Shown: positions 41,112 to 49,225, numbered from the stretch's first letter. The stretch is DNA of 64,000 bases from Microbacterium sp. AK009 (GCF_013410955.1 NZ_JACCCG010000008.1:1-64000), one strand, 5' to 3'. Notes: generated from the letters alone by a model not told the origin. Numbers and translations: made by a program.

Positions 41112-41862
41112 GTTCGTCGACCCGTACCTCGAGCCCGCATCGGGCGTCCTCCGCAATCGGCTCGGCCTGACCGACCGGGCGACGCTGGATCGCGCCGAAG
41201 CGGAACTGACCGAGTGGCGGCGGGCCGAGATGATCACCCGACCCGTGAAGGTCACCGGAGATCTCCGACAGCTCCAGGCGATCCATCGGCAGCTGTTCCA
41301 GGACGTCTACGACTGGGCCGGCCAGCTGCGCACCGTCGACATCCGTAAGGGCACCGATCCCGCCGCCGAGTTCTTCATGCCGGTGTCCCGGCTGGAGTCC
41401 GGGGCGGGGTTCGCGTTCGCGGAGCTCGCGGAGGAGCACCAGCTGCACGGCCTGGACCGTGACCGGTTCGTGGCGCGCCTGGCGCACCACTACGACCAGG
41501 TGAACTACCTGCACCCGTTCCGTGAGGGCAACGGTCGCACGCAACGGATCTTCTGGACGCAGATCGCCGCCGGCGCCGGGTTCGACCTCGACTGGAGCCG
41601 AGTGACCGGAGCAGAGAACGACCAGGCCTCCCGGGCGGCGATGGAACGGCAGGACTTCACCGAGCTGCACGCGATCTTCGACCGCATCGTGCAGCCCGCC
41701 GCCGGCGGCCGGCTCACCCCGGAACGGGCGGAGCAGCTGCGCGCGTTCGCCAACCTGGACAGCAGCCTGCCGCCCGGACGCTCCGCGCCGTCGACGTCGA
41801 CGGGACGATCGCGCCGTCGCGCAACGCCCGGCCGAGAAGCCGAGGAGGGGAGGGGACTATGA
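41104..41862 (+). CDS. fic: Fic-domain AMP-transferase toxin
   Basis: 252 residues from TTG 41104, chosen because PEFVDPYLEP begins there and the upstream frame is a shadow of the antitoxin. Fic core: HRQLFQDVYDWAGQLRTVDI and the catalytic loop HPFREGNGRTQR (near 137-148) with all conserved residues. VbhT-type toxins adenylylate gyrase or topoisomerase IV. The C-terminal tail is Ser/Arg-rich and overlaps the recombinase gene by ATGA. Confidence 0.9.
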   Translation: MPEFVDPYLEPASGVLRNRLGLTDRATLDRAEAELTEWRRAEMITRPVKVTGDLRQLQAIHRQLFQDVYDWAGQLRTVDIRKGTDPAAEFFMPVSRLESGAGFAFAELAEEHQLHGLDRDRFVARLAHHYDQVNYLHPFREGNGRTQRIFWTQIAAGAGFDLDWSRVTGAENDQASRAAMERQDFTELHAIFDRIVQPAAGGRLTPERAEQLRAFANLDSSLPPGRSAPSTSTGRSRRRATPGREAEEGRGL

Positions 41863-42443
41863 CCGTCGTCGGGTACGCCCGGGTGTCTAAGCGTGAACAG
41901 AACCCGGAGGCGCAGGAGGCCGAGCTGCGCGCCGCGGGAGCTGTGCGCGTGTTCGTCGACCACGGCGACTCCAGCCGGGTCAAGGATCGCCCGCAGTGGG
42001 TTGCGTGCATGGACTACCTCCGCGCCGGCGACGTGCTGTTGGTGCGCCGCCTCGACCGGCTCGGCGGCACCGAGCGCATCCTGATCGAGACGCTGCACGA
42101 GCTGGAGGACAAGGGCGTCGACATCAAGAGCCTCACCGAACCGGTGATCGACACCACGACCCCGATGGGCCGTGCCCTGTTCGGCATCGTCGCTGTTTTC
42201 GCGCAGCTGCGCGTGGACACGATCCGGGAGAACACCCGGCTCGGTCTGGAGTACGCACGCGCCCAGGGCCGCGTCGGAGGCCGCCCCACGGTGATGAGCG
42301 CCGAGCGGGTCGAGGTGGCGCGCCAGATGCGCGCACAGACCCCGCCGGCGACGTGGGAAACGATCGCCAAGACGTTGCAGGTCAGCTCCGCCTCCGTCCG
42401 CCGCGCGCTGGCCCAGACCGAGAACGTGAGCGTAGACGTCTGA
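41859..42443 (+). CDS. Serine recombinase (resolvase/invertase type)
   Basis: 194 residues: VVGYARVSKREQN with catalytic Ser10, DHGDSSRVKDRPQW, VRRLDRLGGTERILIE, FGIVAVFAQLRVDTIRENT and the E-helix GLEYARAQGRVGGRPTVM, followed by a C-terminal HTH (TWETIAKTLQVSSASVRRAL). It probably resolves plasmid multimers or cointegrates. Coupled to fic. No obvious res site was found next to it. Confidence 0.9.
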   Translation: MTVVGYARVSKREQNPEAQEAELRAAGAVRVFVDHGDSSRVKDRPQWVACMDYLRAGDVLLVRRLDRLGGTERILIETLHELEDKGVDIKSLTEPVIDTTTPMGRALFGIVAVFAQLRVDTIRENTRLGLEYARAQGRVGGRPTVMSAERVEVARQMRAQTPPATWETIAKTLQVSSASVRRALAQTENVSVDV

Positions 42444-42453
42444 GGCGAACCGG

Positions 42454-43185
42454 CTAGGCCTTCGTCACCTGCCCGTCGAGGCCTTCGTAGAGGTCGAAGT
42501 TGCGCTCTCCGATGAGCGCTACGAGAGTGTCGAACGCCTCTGAGAGAGGGACTTCGTTCTCGAGGTCGTTCGCTTCATATGCTCGGATTGATGGCATGGT
42601 GTCGTTCAGGTCAGCCAGAAGCACGTAGAACTTCTCGTATTGCTCGTCGCGCCCCGCGGGATCTTGTCGACCGGTGAAGAGTCGTAGTCGCGGACCGGCG
42701 TTGAGGAACGTTGATTTGCGTCGACCCGTTCCGTCGTGAGCAGCACCGGCGTCGAAGATCAGCAGCGCCGCGAGAACCGCGTAGGGGAATCGGCGGTGCA
42801 GTGTGACCGCCTCATTCAGAAGGTCCGCCCGCCGATTCGTCAGGTTCTTCTGAAAGTTTTGGGTGCGACTGTCTTTGAAGAGAATCGTCTTCACGCTCAC
42901 AGCAAGGATGAGCCCCGACTCCTCGGTCGCCCAGGTGACGTCGACTTTCTTCGCGCCGATGCCTCCGGCCAGGCGACGCTCCGCTCCACTGAGACCAACC
43001 TCGCCGGGACCCGCCGGTCGTGCGCCGTCCATCCCTCGAGCGCGGAGTTCCGCTGCGACCGCCAGTGCGACAGCGGCCGACAGCTTCTCGTTGTAGTTCT
43101 TCTTGGTGGCCTGGGGTGCGTCATTCCCTGGTTTGGAGCCGCACGACTTGAGTGCGGCGACGAGGCGATCATCAATAGCTGCCAC
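42454..43185 (-). CDS. Putative type II restriction endonuclease
   Basis: 243 residues from GTG 43185 (SD AAGGAG); GTG 43203 is also in frame. It overlaps the methyltransferase end by 14 bp and faces the recombinase 10 bp away. A possible PD-(D/E)xK core is KKVDVTWATEES then LILAVSVKTILFKD, although the second acidic residue is replaced (SVK). N-terminal KKNYNEKLSAAVALAVAAEL fits R proteins paired with Eco57I-like methylases. The call rests mainly on pairing. Confidence 0.65.
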   Translation of the reverse strand: MAAIDDRLVAALKSCGSKPGNDAPQATKKNYNEKLSAAVALAVAAELRARGMDGARPAGPGEVGLSGAERRLAGGIGAKKVDVTWATEESGLILAVSVKTILFKDSRTQNFQKNLTNRRADLLNEAVTLHRRFPYAVLAALLIFDAGAAHDGTGRRKSTFLNAGPRLRLFTGRQDPAGRDEQYEKFYVLLADLNDTMPSIRAYEANDLENEVPLSEAFDTLVALIGERNFDLYEGLDGQVTKA

Positions 43186-44839
43186 GTCGACTCCTTGCCT
43201 CACGGCGGCCGGCGAGTGTGGCGCGTGCAGCGCGAATCTCGGCCACTTCTGGGCGGCGCATTCCGAGCGACCCCACTAGCAGCACATCGTCTACGAGCTT
43301 GGCTGCCTCCAGCACCTTCCCGGTGCGGAGCTTGCCCGCGACTTGAGGGCGTATGGCCAGCAGATCCTCACGAGCTGCTGAAATCGTCGAGGGGGAGGGA
43401 AGTGCCCATAGATCTGCTTCGCCCGGTTCCATCTTCAACATGCCACCGCCGTACGCACGACCGGTGAACTCAGCGCCGAGCATCGTCACTGAGTTCAGGG
43501 CGGCGACAGGAAGAAGTTCGCGCGCCAAATCCCGGTGCGCATCGTTGAGGTACACACCGTGCACCGAGTTAAGGTGCAGGGCGCCAGCCGTGTTGGTGGT
43601 GAGCCGTGGCGTGTCTGCGTTCATGTAGGTGAGGAGCAGATCGGCCCGCGAGACCAGCGGCACGCGCCACCATTCCTTGCGGACGCGGCATTTGTACGCG
43701 CGGTTCACGCCGTCGTCTTCACCTTGGCGAATGTACCGCCACGCCGCCTCGGACGGCTTGCCCGAGGGGCGGAACAAGATGGTCCGCTTACCTGCTCGGC
43801 CAAGCTCGGTGTGAGCTCGGGTGGAGAACTCCAGGCCGCGAAGGTGACTAGATCCAGGGGGAGAGAGCCGGAGAACATCGGTAGGCCGCAGCTCCAGCTC
43901 AGACACCTCCGCGGGGCTCAGAGCGAAGTACTTGTTGTTGCCGGTGACCATGCCGAGCGTCGTTTCGCCCCAGGTCTTCAGAGCGGCGAAACGCCCGTCC
44001 AGCACGAGCTTCGCATAGATACCGGCGGCCTCCGGGCTGACCGTGGATCCTGACCACTTAGCGGACGGGTCCGCCGGTGCCCAGGTCGCGGCTGACGGAA
44101 GTTCGACAGACAGAGCGGTTGCAGTTGCGACTTGGCGGATGCGCGCATGGTCGGTCGAGCCGCCGTATCCGTCCGCGAGAAGGAGCAGTGCCTCCGTCTC
44201 CGCCTCGGCAAAGACCCGCTCCTCGAACAAGACGAGGTCTACCTGCGCGAAGTTCTCGAACAGGAACCGCCGCACAGGCGCCGCGTAGTTTGCGTGCAGG
44301 AGCTCTGCGGGCAGCACGAAGCCGAGGCGTCCGCCGCGGCGAAGACTCAACGCACCGTGCACGGTGAACGCGGCCCATGACGAGGCAAGCCCCGACAGCG
44401 CGACGCCACCGCGAAGTGCGGCGGAGCGAGCCTTGGCCCGCGCGTCCCCAGAAAAGTCCTGGAAGCGGATGTAGGGAGGGTTGCCGACAACCGCTGAATA
44501 TTGACCGTCCGCGGGTGCGTCGAAGAAGTCCCCCACTGTCATGACGGCGTTGCCCCCGGCCGCGGCCACCCGACTCACTCCAAGGCGAGCGCTCCAGTCA
44601 TGCAGTTCCACTCCGAAGACCTGTGGCGCTGCTACCCCGAGCGCCTGAAGGCGGGCGGTGGCGTGAACAAGAAACTCCGCGTCCCCCGCCGATGGCTCCA
44701 ACACTTTGTCGTCCGTGGACCGCACAGCCCAATCGACGATGAACGTAGCGATCTCGGGGGGCGTGAAGAAGGCGCCGCGCGACTTGCGGAGCTCAGCGCT
44801 GTCGAGGGGGTCGCGCGCGCCGGAATTCACACTCACCAT
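43172..44839 (-). CDS. Adenine-specific DNA methyltransferase (gamma class)
   Basis: 555 residues: N-terminal RKSRGAFFTPPEIATFIVDW, SAM-binding motif I as VLEPSAGDAEFLVHA, and catalytic motif IV VVGNPPYIRFQDF (NPPY, N6-adenine). The C-terminal half (about 290-540) is the target-recognition region. It is the M subunit of a type II system with the downstream nuclease. ATG 44839 lies 49 bp after the HTH gene in the Leader 3 operon. Confidence 0.9.
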   Translation of the reverse strand: MVSVNSGARDPLDSAELRKSRGAFFTPPEIATFIVDWAVRSTDDKVLEPSAGDAEFLVHATARLQALGVAAPQVFGVELHDWSARLGVSRVAAAGGNAVMTVGDFFDAPADGQYSAVVGNPPYIRFQDFSGDARAKARSAALRGGVALSGLASSWAAFTVHGALSLRRGGRLGFVLPAELLHANYAAPVRRFLFENFAQVDLVLFEERVFAEAETEALLLLADGYGGSTDHARIRQVATATALSVELPSAATWAPADPSAKWSGSTVSPEAAGIYAKLVLDGRFAALKTWGETTLGMVTGNNKYFALSPAEVSELELRPTDVLRLSPPGSSHLRGLEFSTRAHTELGRAGKRTILFRPSGKPSEAAWRYIRQGEDDGVNRAYKCRVRKEWWRVPLVSRADLLLTYMNADTPRLTTNTAGALHLNSVHGVYLNDAHRDLARELLPVAALNSVTMLGAEFTGRAYGGGMLKMEPGEADLWALPSPSTISAAREDLLAIRPQVAGKLRTGKVLEAAKLVDDVLLVGSLGMRRPEVAEIRAARATLAGRREARSRRGSY

Positions 44840-44888
44840 CTTGCCTGGTCCGGCCGACGTTGCTTGGGAGGGCTGGCGGCGACGTCTC

Positions 44889-45086
44889 TCATCGAGCCGA
44901 CGTCGTAGCCGCCTCCTGGATCACCGAATCGCGGGCGTAGCGAATCAGTCCGCGGCCGAGGTCGTGGAAGATGGGGCCGATGTTCTGAGCACGCCACTGT
45001 CGCAGCTCCGCCAGGTCGCGATCGAGGATCGCCGCCGCCTCATCCGGCGTCAGCAACAGGGGCTCGGGGGAGTGGTCGTGCAGCAT
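44889..45086 (-). CDS. Small excisionase-like HTH protein
   Basis: 65 residues. LLLTPDEAAAILDRDLAELR, then QNIGPIFHDLGRGLIRYARD, has the helix-turn-helix plus wing layout of HTH_17/Xis-like proteins. ATG 45086 shares a base with the stop of the upstream gene (TGATG). It lies immediately before the methyltransferase, so it may be the controller (C-protein analogue) of the R-M genes; this is inferred from position. Confidence 0.65.
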   Translation of the reverse strand: MLHDHSPEPLLLTPDEAAAILDRDLAELRQWRAQNIGPIFHDLGRGLIRYARDSVIQEAATTSAR

Positions 45087-45298
45087 CAATCGTTCTCCCT
45101 CGTGAGCGTGTCGATCACCGTCACGAACTCGGCGCCGGTGACCGTCACCGTGTTCGCCAGCCGGTAGCCGTGCCGGCCGTAGTCGTGCAGCTGTTGGTCG
45201 CGTTGCCCGACCTTCTGCGCCAGCCGATAGTGGTCCTCGTCGCGACTCGGGAACGTCGTCTGCACCGTCGCGAAGCTCACCGGCGCAGCCACGCTCAC
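45086..45298 (-). CDS. Small conserved protein, paralogue of the 1.3 kb gene
   Basis: 70 residues from GTG 45298, overlapping the redoxin stop by 4 bp (GTGA). The longer frame to 45502 is a shadow. The C-terminal motif GYRLANTVTVTGAEFVTV then IDTLTREND matches the 1317-1520 protein. Charged central helix, no Cys, no TM. Unknown function; its tight coupling to nrdH argues that both act in one process. Confidence 0.7.
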   Translation of the reverse strand: MSVAAPVSFATVQTTFPSRDEDHYRLAQKVGQRDQQLHDYGRHGYRLANTVTVTGAEFVTVIDTLTREND

Positions 45299-45540
45299 AC
45301 CGCCCTCGACTTGACCAGCTCGTCGATTCGGTCGGGACGGAAACCCGACCACGGATCGCCGGCGCCCTCGACCACGGGAGCCTGAGCGAACCCGAATCCC
45401 TTGACGTGCTCCAACGCCACCGGGTCGCCGGTCAGATCGACCACCCGGTACCGGATGCCCGCGTTGTCGAGCGCCCGCAGCGTCGCCTTGCACTGCACGC
45501 AACCGGGCTTGGAGTACACGGTCAGCGGTTCATCGTTCAT
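45295..45540 (-). CDS. NrdH-type redoxin
   Basis: 81 residues: LTVYSKPGCVQCKATLRAL with the classical NrdH CVQC, VVDLTGD, AQAPVV cis-Pro loop and DPWSGFRPDRIDEL tail. ATG 45540 follows AAGGGAGA at the end of Leader 3. It is first gene of a minus-strand operon: redoxin, small protein, HTH, methyltransferase, nuclease. No nrdE/F/I genes are present. Confidence 0.88.
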   Translation of the reverse strand: MNDEPLTVYSKPGCVQCKATLRALDNAGIRYRVVDLTGDPVALEHVKGFGFAQAPVVEGAGDPWSGFRPDRIDELVKSRAV

Positions 45541-45711
45541 GGCACTTCTCCCTTCAACCTCATTGCCTTTCGGCAAAAGCCGAATCACAGCGTCGGGGGC
45601 GCGGAGGCAGGGGACCGTGGAATACCGGACTGAGCGCAGCGAGGGAGGATATGCCGCGAAAGCCCTTGCCGGAGCGAAACCGGCGCGTATCATCCACAGG
45701 CCGAAAGGCAA
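45541..45711 (-). promoter_or_regulatory. Leader 3: inverted-repeat-bounded leader of the second nrdH-like gene
   Basis: Read on the minus strand, TTGCCTTTCGGC (45711-45700) and GCCGAAAGGCAA (45574-45563) close the leader with a perfect 12-bp stem. Inside is the 53-bp core (45612-45664) identical to 3445-3497, and a GCCGG/CCGGC hairpin. The 3' arm can instead form the local hairpin TTCGGC-TTTT-GCCGAA (45584-45569), excluding the long-range stem. AAGGGAGA and the ATG follow. Same layout as Leaders 1 and 2. Confidence 0.6.
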
Positions 45712-45727
45712 CGAACGTTGCCCACGC

Positions 45728-45765
45728 AACGGCCCCCGTCAGCGCGCAGCGTGACGGGGGCCGTT
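45728..45765 (-). terminator. Strong terminator hairpin between the 45.8 kb gene and Leader 3
   Basis: AACGGCCCCCGTCA (45728-45741) and TGACGGGGGCCGTT (45752-45765) form a 14-bp perfect stem with a 10-base loop, just after the stop of the minus-strand gene at 45787. It insulates the Leader 3 transcript from upstream transcription. Confidence 0.75.
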
Positions 45766-45786
45766 GGGAAGATCAGAGCCGAAGGC

Positions 45787-46107
45787 TCACCCCTCAGAAG
45801 AAGCAGAAGCCGCAGGGGTCGAGGTACGTGCGGGAGCGGTGCGAGCACGTCGGGGACGCGCCGAGTGACCGGGTGCGCGTGCGCCGGTGGCACGCAGATC
45901 CTTCTCTGACCAGCCGGCGTCCAGCGCGGCCCGCCAGGCCCGCTCATGCGCCGCGGTGGCATCCTTCCATTGCCGCTCCGCGTCGTCGGCATCGTTCGCC
46001 GCGGCGACGACCTGACGCACGGCGTCGACGCGCGCGTTGACGTCTGCCTCGATCAGCTCCCGCGCCTTCTGCGCGGCCTCTTCCGGGTTCACGTTCGTGT
46101 CGCTCAT
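45787..46107 (-). CDS. Unknown helical protein divergent from mobC
   Basis: 106 residues: Glu/Ala-rich coiled-coil-like residues 1-70 (EEAAQKARELIEADVNARVD, ERAWRAALDAGWSEKDLR), then an Arg/Thr/Pro-rich basic tail. No known domain. It lies on the other side of the oriT-like region from mobC and ends at a strong terminator. It might be a relaxosome accessory; this is speculative. Confidence 0.6.
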   Translation of the reverse strand: MSDTNVNPEEAAQKARELIEADVNARVDAVRQVVAAANDADDAERQWKDATAAHERAWRAALDAGWSEKDLRATGARAPGHSARPRRARTAPARTSTPAASASSEG

Positions 46108-46224
46108 GCGACCCAGATTAACTGTCGCCGTACGAGCCGACGAGGGAGAGAATGGCCCCTAGCGGTGCCGACCTCGCTGCGCTACCGCTGTACTCGTGGC
46201 GGAGCCTCTGGCAGAGCAAGCTAT

Positions 46225-46301
46225 AGACTTAGGTAACCTAAGTCTGGACGCCGGGCGATCCCGGCGGCATACTGGCCGTATGGTCCCCGCCAGGAGGCGG
46301 G
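46225..46301. other. Putative origin of transfer (oriT) with four consecutive palindromes
   Basis: In 77 bp: AGACTTAGGT/ACCTAAGTCT (46225-46234/46236-46245), GCCGGG-CGAT-CCCGGC (46250-46265), CATAC-TGGCC-GTATG (46268-46282) and CCCGCC-AGGA-GGCGGG (46286-46301), all perfect. They lie 33-110 bp upstream of mobC and the relaxase gene, the usual place for oriT. The nick site cannot be read off. Confidence 0.7.
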
Positions 46302-46334
46302 TTCGCTGCGCTGGGCCGAGAGGACGGTGACGAC

Positions 46335-46730
46335 ATGGCGGAGCAGAACGAGCGCCGCTTGTTCGGTCGTCAGCGGCGCGCGAACTCGGCCACGCCGAGG
46401 GACGCCGGCCGGTACGTCGTGAAGACGAACGCGGAGGAGGACGCGCAGCTGCGCGCCCGCGCCGTGGTGGCCGGTGTGACCGTGCCCCGGTTCCTGGTCG
46501 AGGCGGGCCTGAACGCGCACGTCGAGACGAGCACGGAGCGCAAGCAGACGATCGCGGAACTGTTCGCGCTGTCGCGCACCCTCGGCACCGTGGCGAACAA
46601 CGTGAACCAGCTCGCCCGGTATGCGAACACCGAGGGCCGGTTCCCCGAGGAGGCCGAGACGGTGGTCGTGGAGTACCGGGGGCTGAGCGCACGGATCGAC
46701 GAGACGATCCGTGCGCTAGCGGGCGCATGA
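46335..46730 (+). CDS. mobC: MobC-like relaxosome accessory protein
   Basis: 131 residues: a basic N-terminus, an RHH-like start (RYVVKTNAEEDAQLRARAV, VTVPRFLVEAGLNAHV) and the MobC block LFALSRTLGTVANNVNQLAR then YRGLSARIDETIRAL. It bends or melts oriT for the relaxase. It overlaps the relaxase gene by ATGA. Confidence 0.9.
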   Translation: MAEQNERRLFGRQRRANSATPRDAGRYVVKTNAEEDAQLRARAVVAGVTVPRFLVEAGLNAHVETSTERKQTIAELFALSRTLGTVANNVNQLARYANTEGRFPEEAETVVVEYRGLSARIDETIRALAGA

Positions 46731-48364
46731 TCCCGAACATCACGCGCGGCTCGCGCATTGTCGGACTGATGAGCTACCTCGCCGGCGAAGGACGCGCCAA
46801 CGAGCACACCGAGCAGCATCTTGTCGCCGGCGATCACGCGATCATGGCCCGCCACGGATACGCCGTGTTGGACCAGGCCGCGGCCCGCGACATCGGACTC
46901 GCGCTGGACACCCCGCGCCTGGCGTACGGGGTCGAGGTCACTCGGCAGGTGCGGGTCGAAGATCCACAGACCGGGGAGCTGCACAGCGACCGAGTTGCCG
47001 CGGACGTGTGGCATTGCTCGCTGTCGCTGCACGCCGACGAGGGCCAGCTCAGCGACGAGCAGTGGGGCACGATCGCGCAGCAATTCGTCGACCGGATGGG
47101 CTTCACCGAGGAGTCCGGGAAGGCCCCGTGCCGGTGGGTGGCTGTGCGTCACGGGCTGTCGACGAACGGCAACGATCACGTGCACATCGCCGTGTCCCTC
47201 GTCCGCGAGGACGGCACCAAAGCGAGCACGCACAACGACTTCACGCGCGCCCAGGACGTGTGCCGCGACCTGGAGCGGGAGCACGGCCTGACCCCGTTGG
47301 AGTCCCGCCAGCGGGGCATGGGCGAGCGGGGCGTGAAGCCCGCCGAGCGCGCCCGTGCGGAACGTCAGGGCGCGCTCGAGGTCGATGCGCACCGCCTCGA
47401 GCGGACCGTCCGCGCCGCGGCGATCGCGTCGCTGGACGAAGGCGAGTTCGTGCGCCGGCTGCGCCAGGGCGGAGTCCTCATCCGCCCCCGCTACGCGGCC
47501 GGGCGGGATGACGTCGTAGCCGGCTACTCCGTCGCGTTGCGCCCGACCGGGCAAGACCGGCCGGTGTGGTTCGGCGGAGGCCGGCTGGCCCGCGACTTGA
47601 CCCTCCCGAGGCTTCGGGAGGGGTGGCCGGACAGTCCGCAGACGGCTCAGGCCGCCGTCGACGAGTGGCGCGCCACGAGCAAGAACCCGTGGCAGTACCG
47701 GCCGGTCGCGCCCGGCCGGGAAGAGGCAACCCCGGACCCGGAGCTGTGGGAGCAGTACACCCGCGAGCTCGGCGCGCTGCGCGCGCAGCTGCGGGACGTG
47801 TCTCCGGGGGATCGGGCGACGTGGGCGCACGTCGCCCGCGAGACGGCGGGCGCGTTTGCGGCGTGGTCCCAGCGGGTCGAGACGACCGCCGGCCCGCTCG
47901 CGGACACCGCTCGCGAGCTGTCGCGCAGCGCCCACATCCGCGCGCACCAGTCGGCCCCGAAGCCGGTGCGGATGGGCTCGGCGTCCGGCGCGGCGATGAT
48001 GCTCCTGCAAGCCGCGACTGCGGGCCGCGGCACCGCGGCCGAGGCGATCCTGTTCCGTCAGCTCGGCCGTCTGTCGGTCGCGCTCCTGGACGCCCACCAG
48101 GCCGCCGGCGACGCCCGCCGCGCCGAGCAGATGAGCCAGTCGTTGCGCGACAAGCTCGCCGCGGTCCAGGAACGGCTCCCGGCCGTGCCGACGAAGGATA
48201 CGGCGCCGGCGGCGTCGTTGACCCCGGAAGAGGAAGCGGTGCGCCGCGCACAGCGCGGGCTTGCCGCGCCCGGCACCAGGTCGCCGTTGCCGAACCCGAT
48301 CACCCCGCGCAAGCGGACCACCTCCGACACGTCACGCGATCGTGACGGCCACGGCAGGGAGTAG
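46727..48364 (+). CDS. Relaxase/mobilization nuclease
   Basis: 545 residues. The N-terminal 200 residues form the relaxase domain; the three-His-type motif appears as NGNDHVHIAVSLVRED (near 146-161), preceded by CRWVAVRHGLS. The catalytic Tyr is probably among the Tyr residues at 17, 44 or 66; I cannot choose. The C-terminal region (about 320-545) is helical and charged, suited to coupling-protein contact. It is placed beside MobC and oriT as in MOB-P type systems. Confidence 0.9.
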   Translation: MIPNITRGSRIVGLMSYLAGEGRANEHTEQHLVAGDHAIMARHGYAVLDQAAARDIGLALDTPRLAYGVEVTRQVRVEDPQTGELHSDRVAADVWHCSLSLHADEGQLSDEQWGTIAQQFVDRMGFTEESGKAPCRWVAVRHGLSTNGNDHVHIAVSLVREDGTKASTHNDFTRAQDVCRDLEREHGLTPLESRQRGMGERGVKPAERARAERQGALEVDAHRLERTVRAAAIASLDEGEFVRRLRQGGVLIRPRYAAGRDDVVAGYSVALRPTGQDRPVWFGGGRLARDLTLPRLREGWPDSPQTAQAAVDEWRATSKNPWQYRPVAPGREEATPDPELWEQYTRELGALRAQLRDVSPGDRATWAHVARETAGAFAAWSQRVETTAGPLADTARELSRSAHIRAHQSAPKPVRMGSASGAAMMLLQAATAGRGTAAEAILFRQLGRLSVALLDAHQAAGDARRAEQMSQSLRDKLAAVQERLPAVPTKDTAPAASLTPEEEAVRRAQRGLAAPGTRSPLPNPITPRKRTTSDTSRDRDGHGRE

Positions 48365-48379
48365 GAAGGGAGCAGGATC

Positions 48380-49225
48380 ATGGCCGAGGAGACAGACGGT
48401 GTAGGCGAGGCGTTCGACGATTCGCTGCGCGTCGCCCTGACCGTCGCATCGCAGTTCGGGGAGCGCGTCTCCCGACTGCGGGAGCAGGTGGCCCGGCAGC
48501 GAGAAGCTGACGCCCGCCAGGAGGCGCGCGAGCTGCAAGCCCGCTTCGACGCCGAACGCGGCGCCGCACGCGCGCAGCTCGCCGTGGTGAACCAGCCCGA
48601 ATGGTGGAACCGGGCCAGCGTGGAGGACATCGCCGGCGTCCACGAGACGGCCACCGCGTGGCGCGACCACGACGACACCGCCGCGGCCGCCCACGACACC
48701 ATCCGCCGGGAGGTGCGGGACCGGTACGGCGTCGACGTCGACCGTCCCGGTGCCGACCCCGCCGTCGTGGCCGAAGCGCTGCGCCAGGCCGAACGCGATC
48801 GCGCGCAGGCGCGCGAGGAACGACGTCGCGCCGGCGAGGACCTGACCGCCAGCCAGCTCCTCCTCGCGACCGCCGAGGGACGCGACCGCGACGCGGACGA
48901 GGACCGCGCCCGCGCCTGGGAGGCGGACGACCCGGACGCCGCAGCGCAGGCGGACAGAGACGCCGCTGACGCCGCCCAGGAGGTCCGTCAGGCGCGCGAG
49001 GTCAGCACGGTGGCCTACGACAGCGCGGAGCGCCGTGAGGCGTTCGCACGATCGCTGGAGGGCACCGCCAGCGAGCAGGAGATCCGCGGCCGCGTGCTGG
49101 CCGACACCGGCAACGCGAAGCCCCCTCGGGAGGCGGTCACCACGCCCACCGGTCGCTCGCCGCGGCCGCGGAAGTCCCGCGCCGGCGTGACACAGCAGCG
49201 CGACCGGGGCGGCCTGTCGCGGTGA
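48380..49225 (+). CDS. Coiled-coil mobilization accessory protein
   Basis: 281 residues, strongly charged and Ala-rich with heptad-like helices at about 15-70 and 125-240 (RLREQVARQREADARQEARE, ALRQAERDRAQAREERRRAG). WWNRASVEDIAGVHETATAW is an aromatic island. No catalytic motif. SD GGAAGGGAG. It is cotranscribed with the relaxase (15 bp) and overlaps the next gene by GTGA. Confidence 0.65.
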   Translation: MAEETDGVGEAFDDSLRVALTVASQFGERVSRLREQVARQREADARQEARELQARFDAERGAARAQLAVVNQPEWWNRASVEDIAGVHETATAWRDHDDTAAAAHDTIRREVRDRYGVDVDRPGADPAVVAEALRQAERDRAQAREERRRAGEDLTASQLLLATAEGRDRDADEDRARAWEADDPDAAAQADRDAADAAQEVRQAREVSTVAYDSAERREAFARSLEGTASEQEIRGRVLADTGNAKPPREAVTTPTGRSPRPRKSRAGVTQQRDRGGLSR

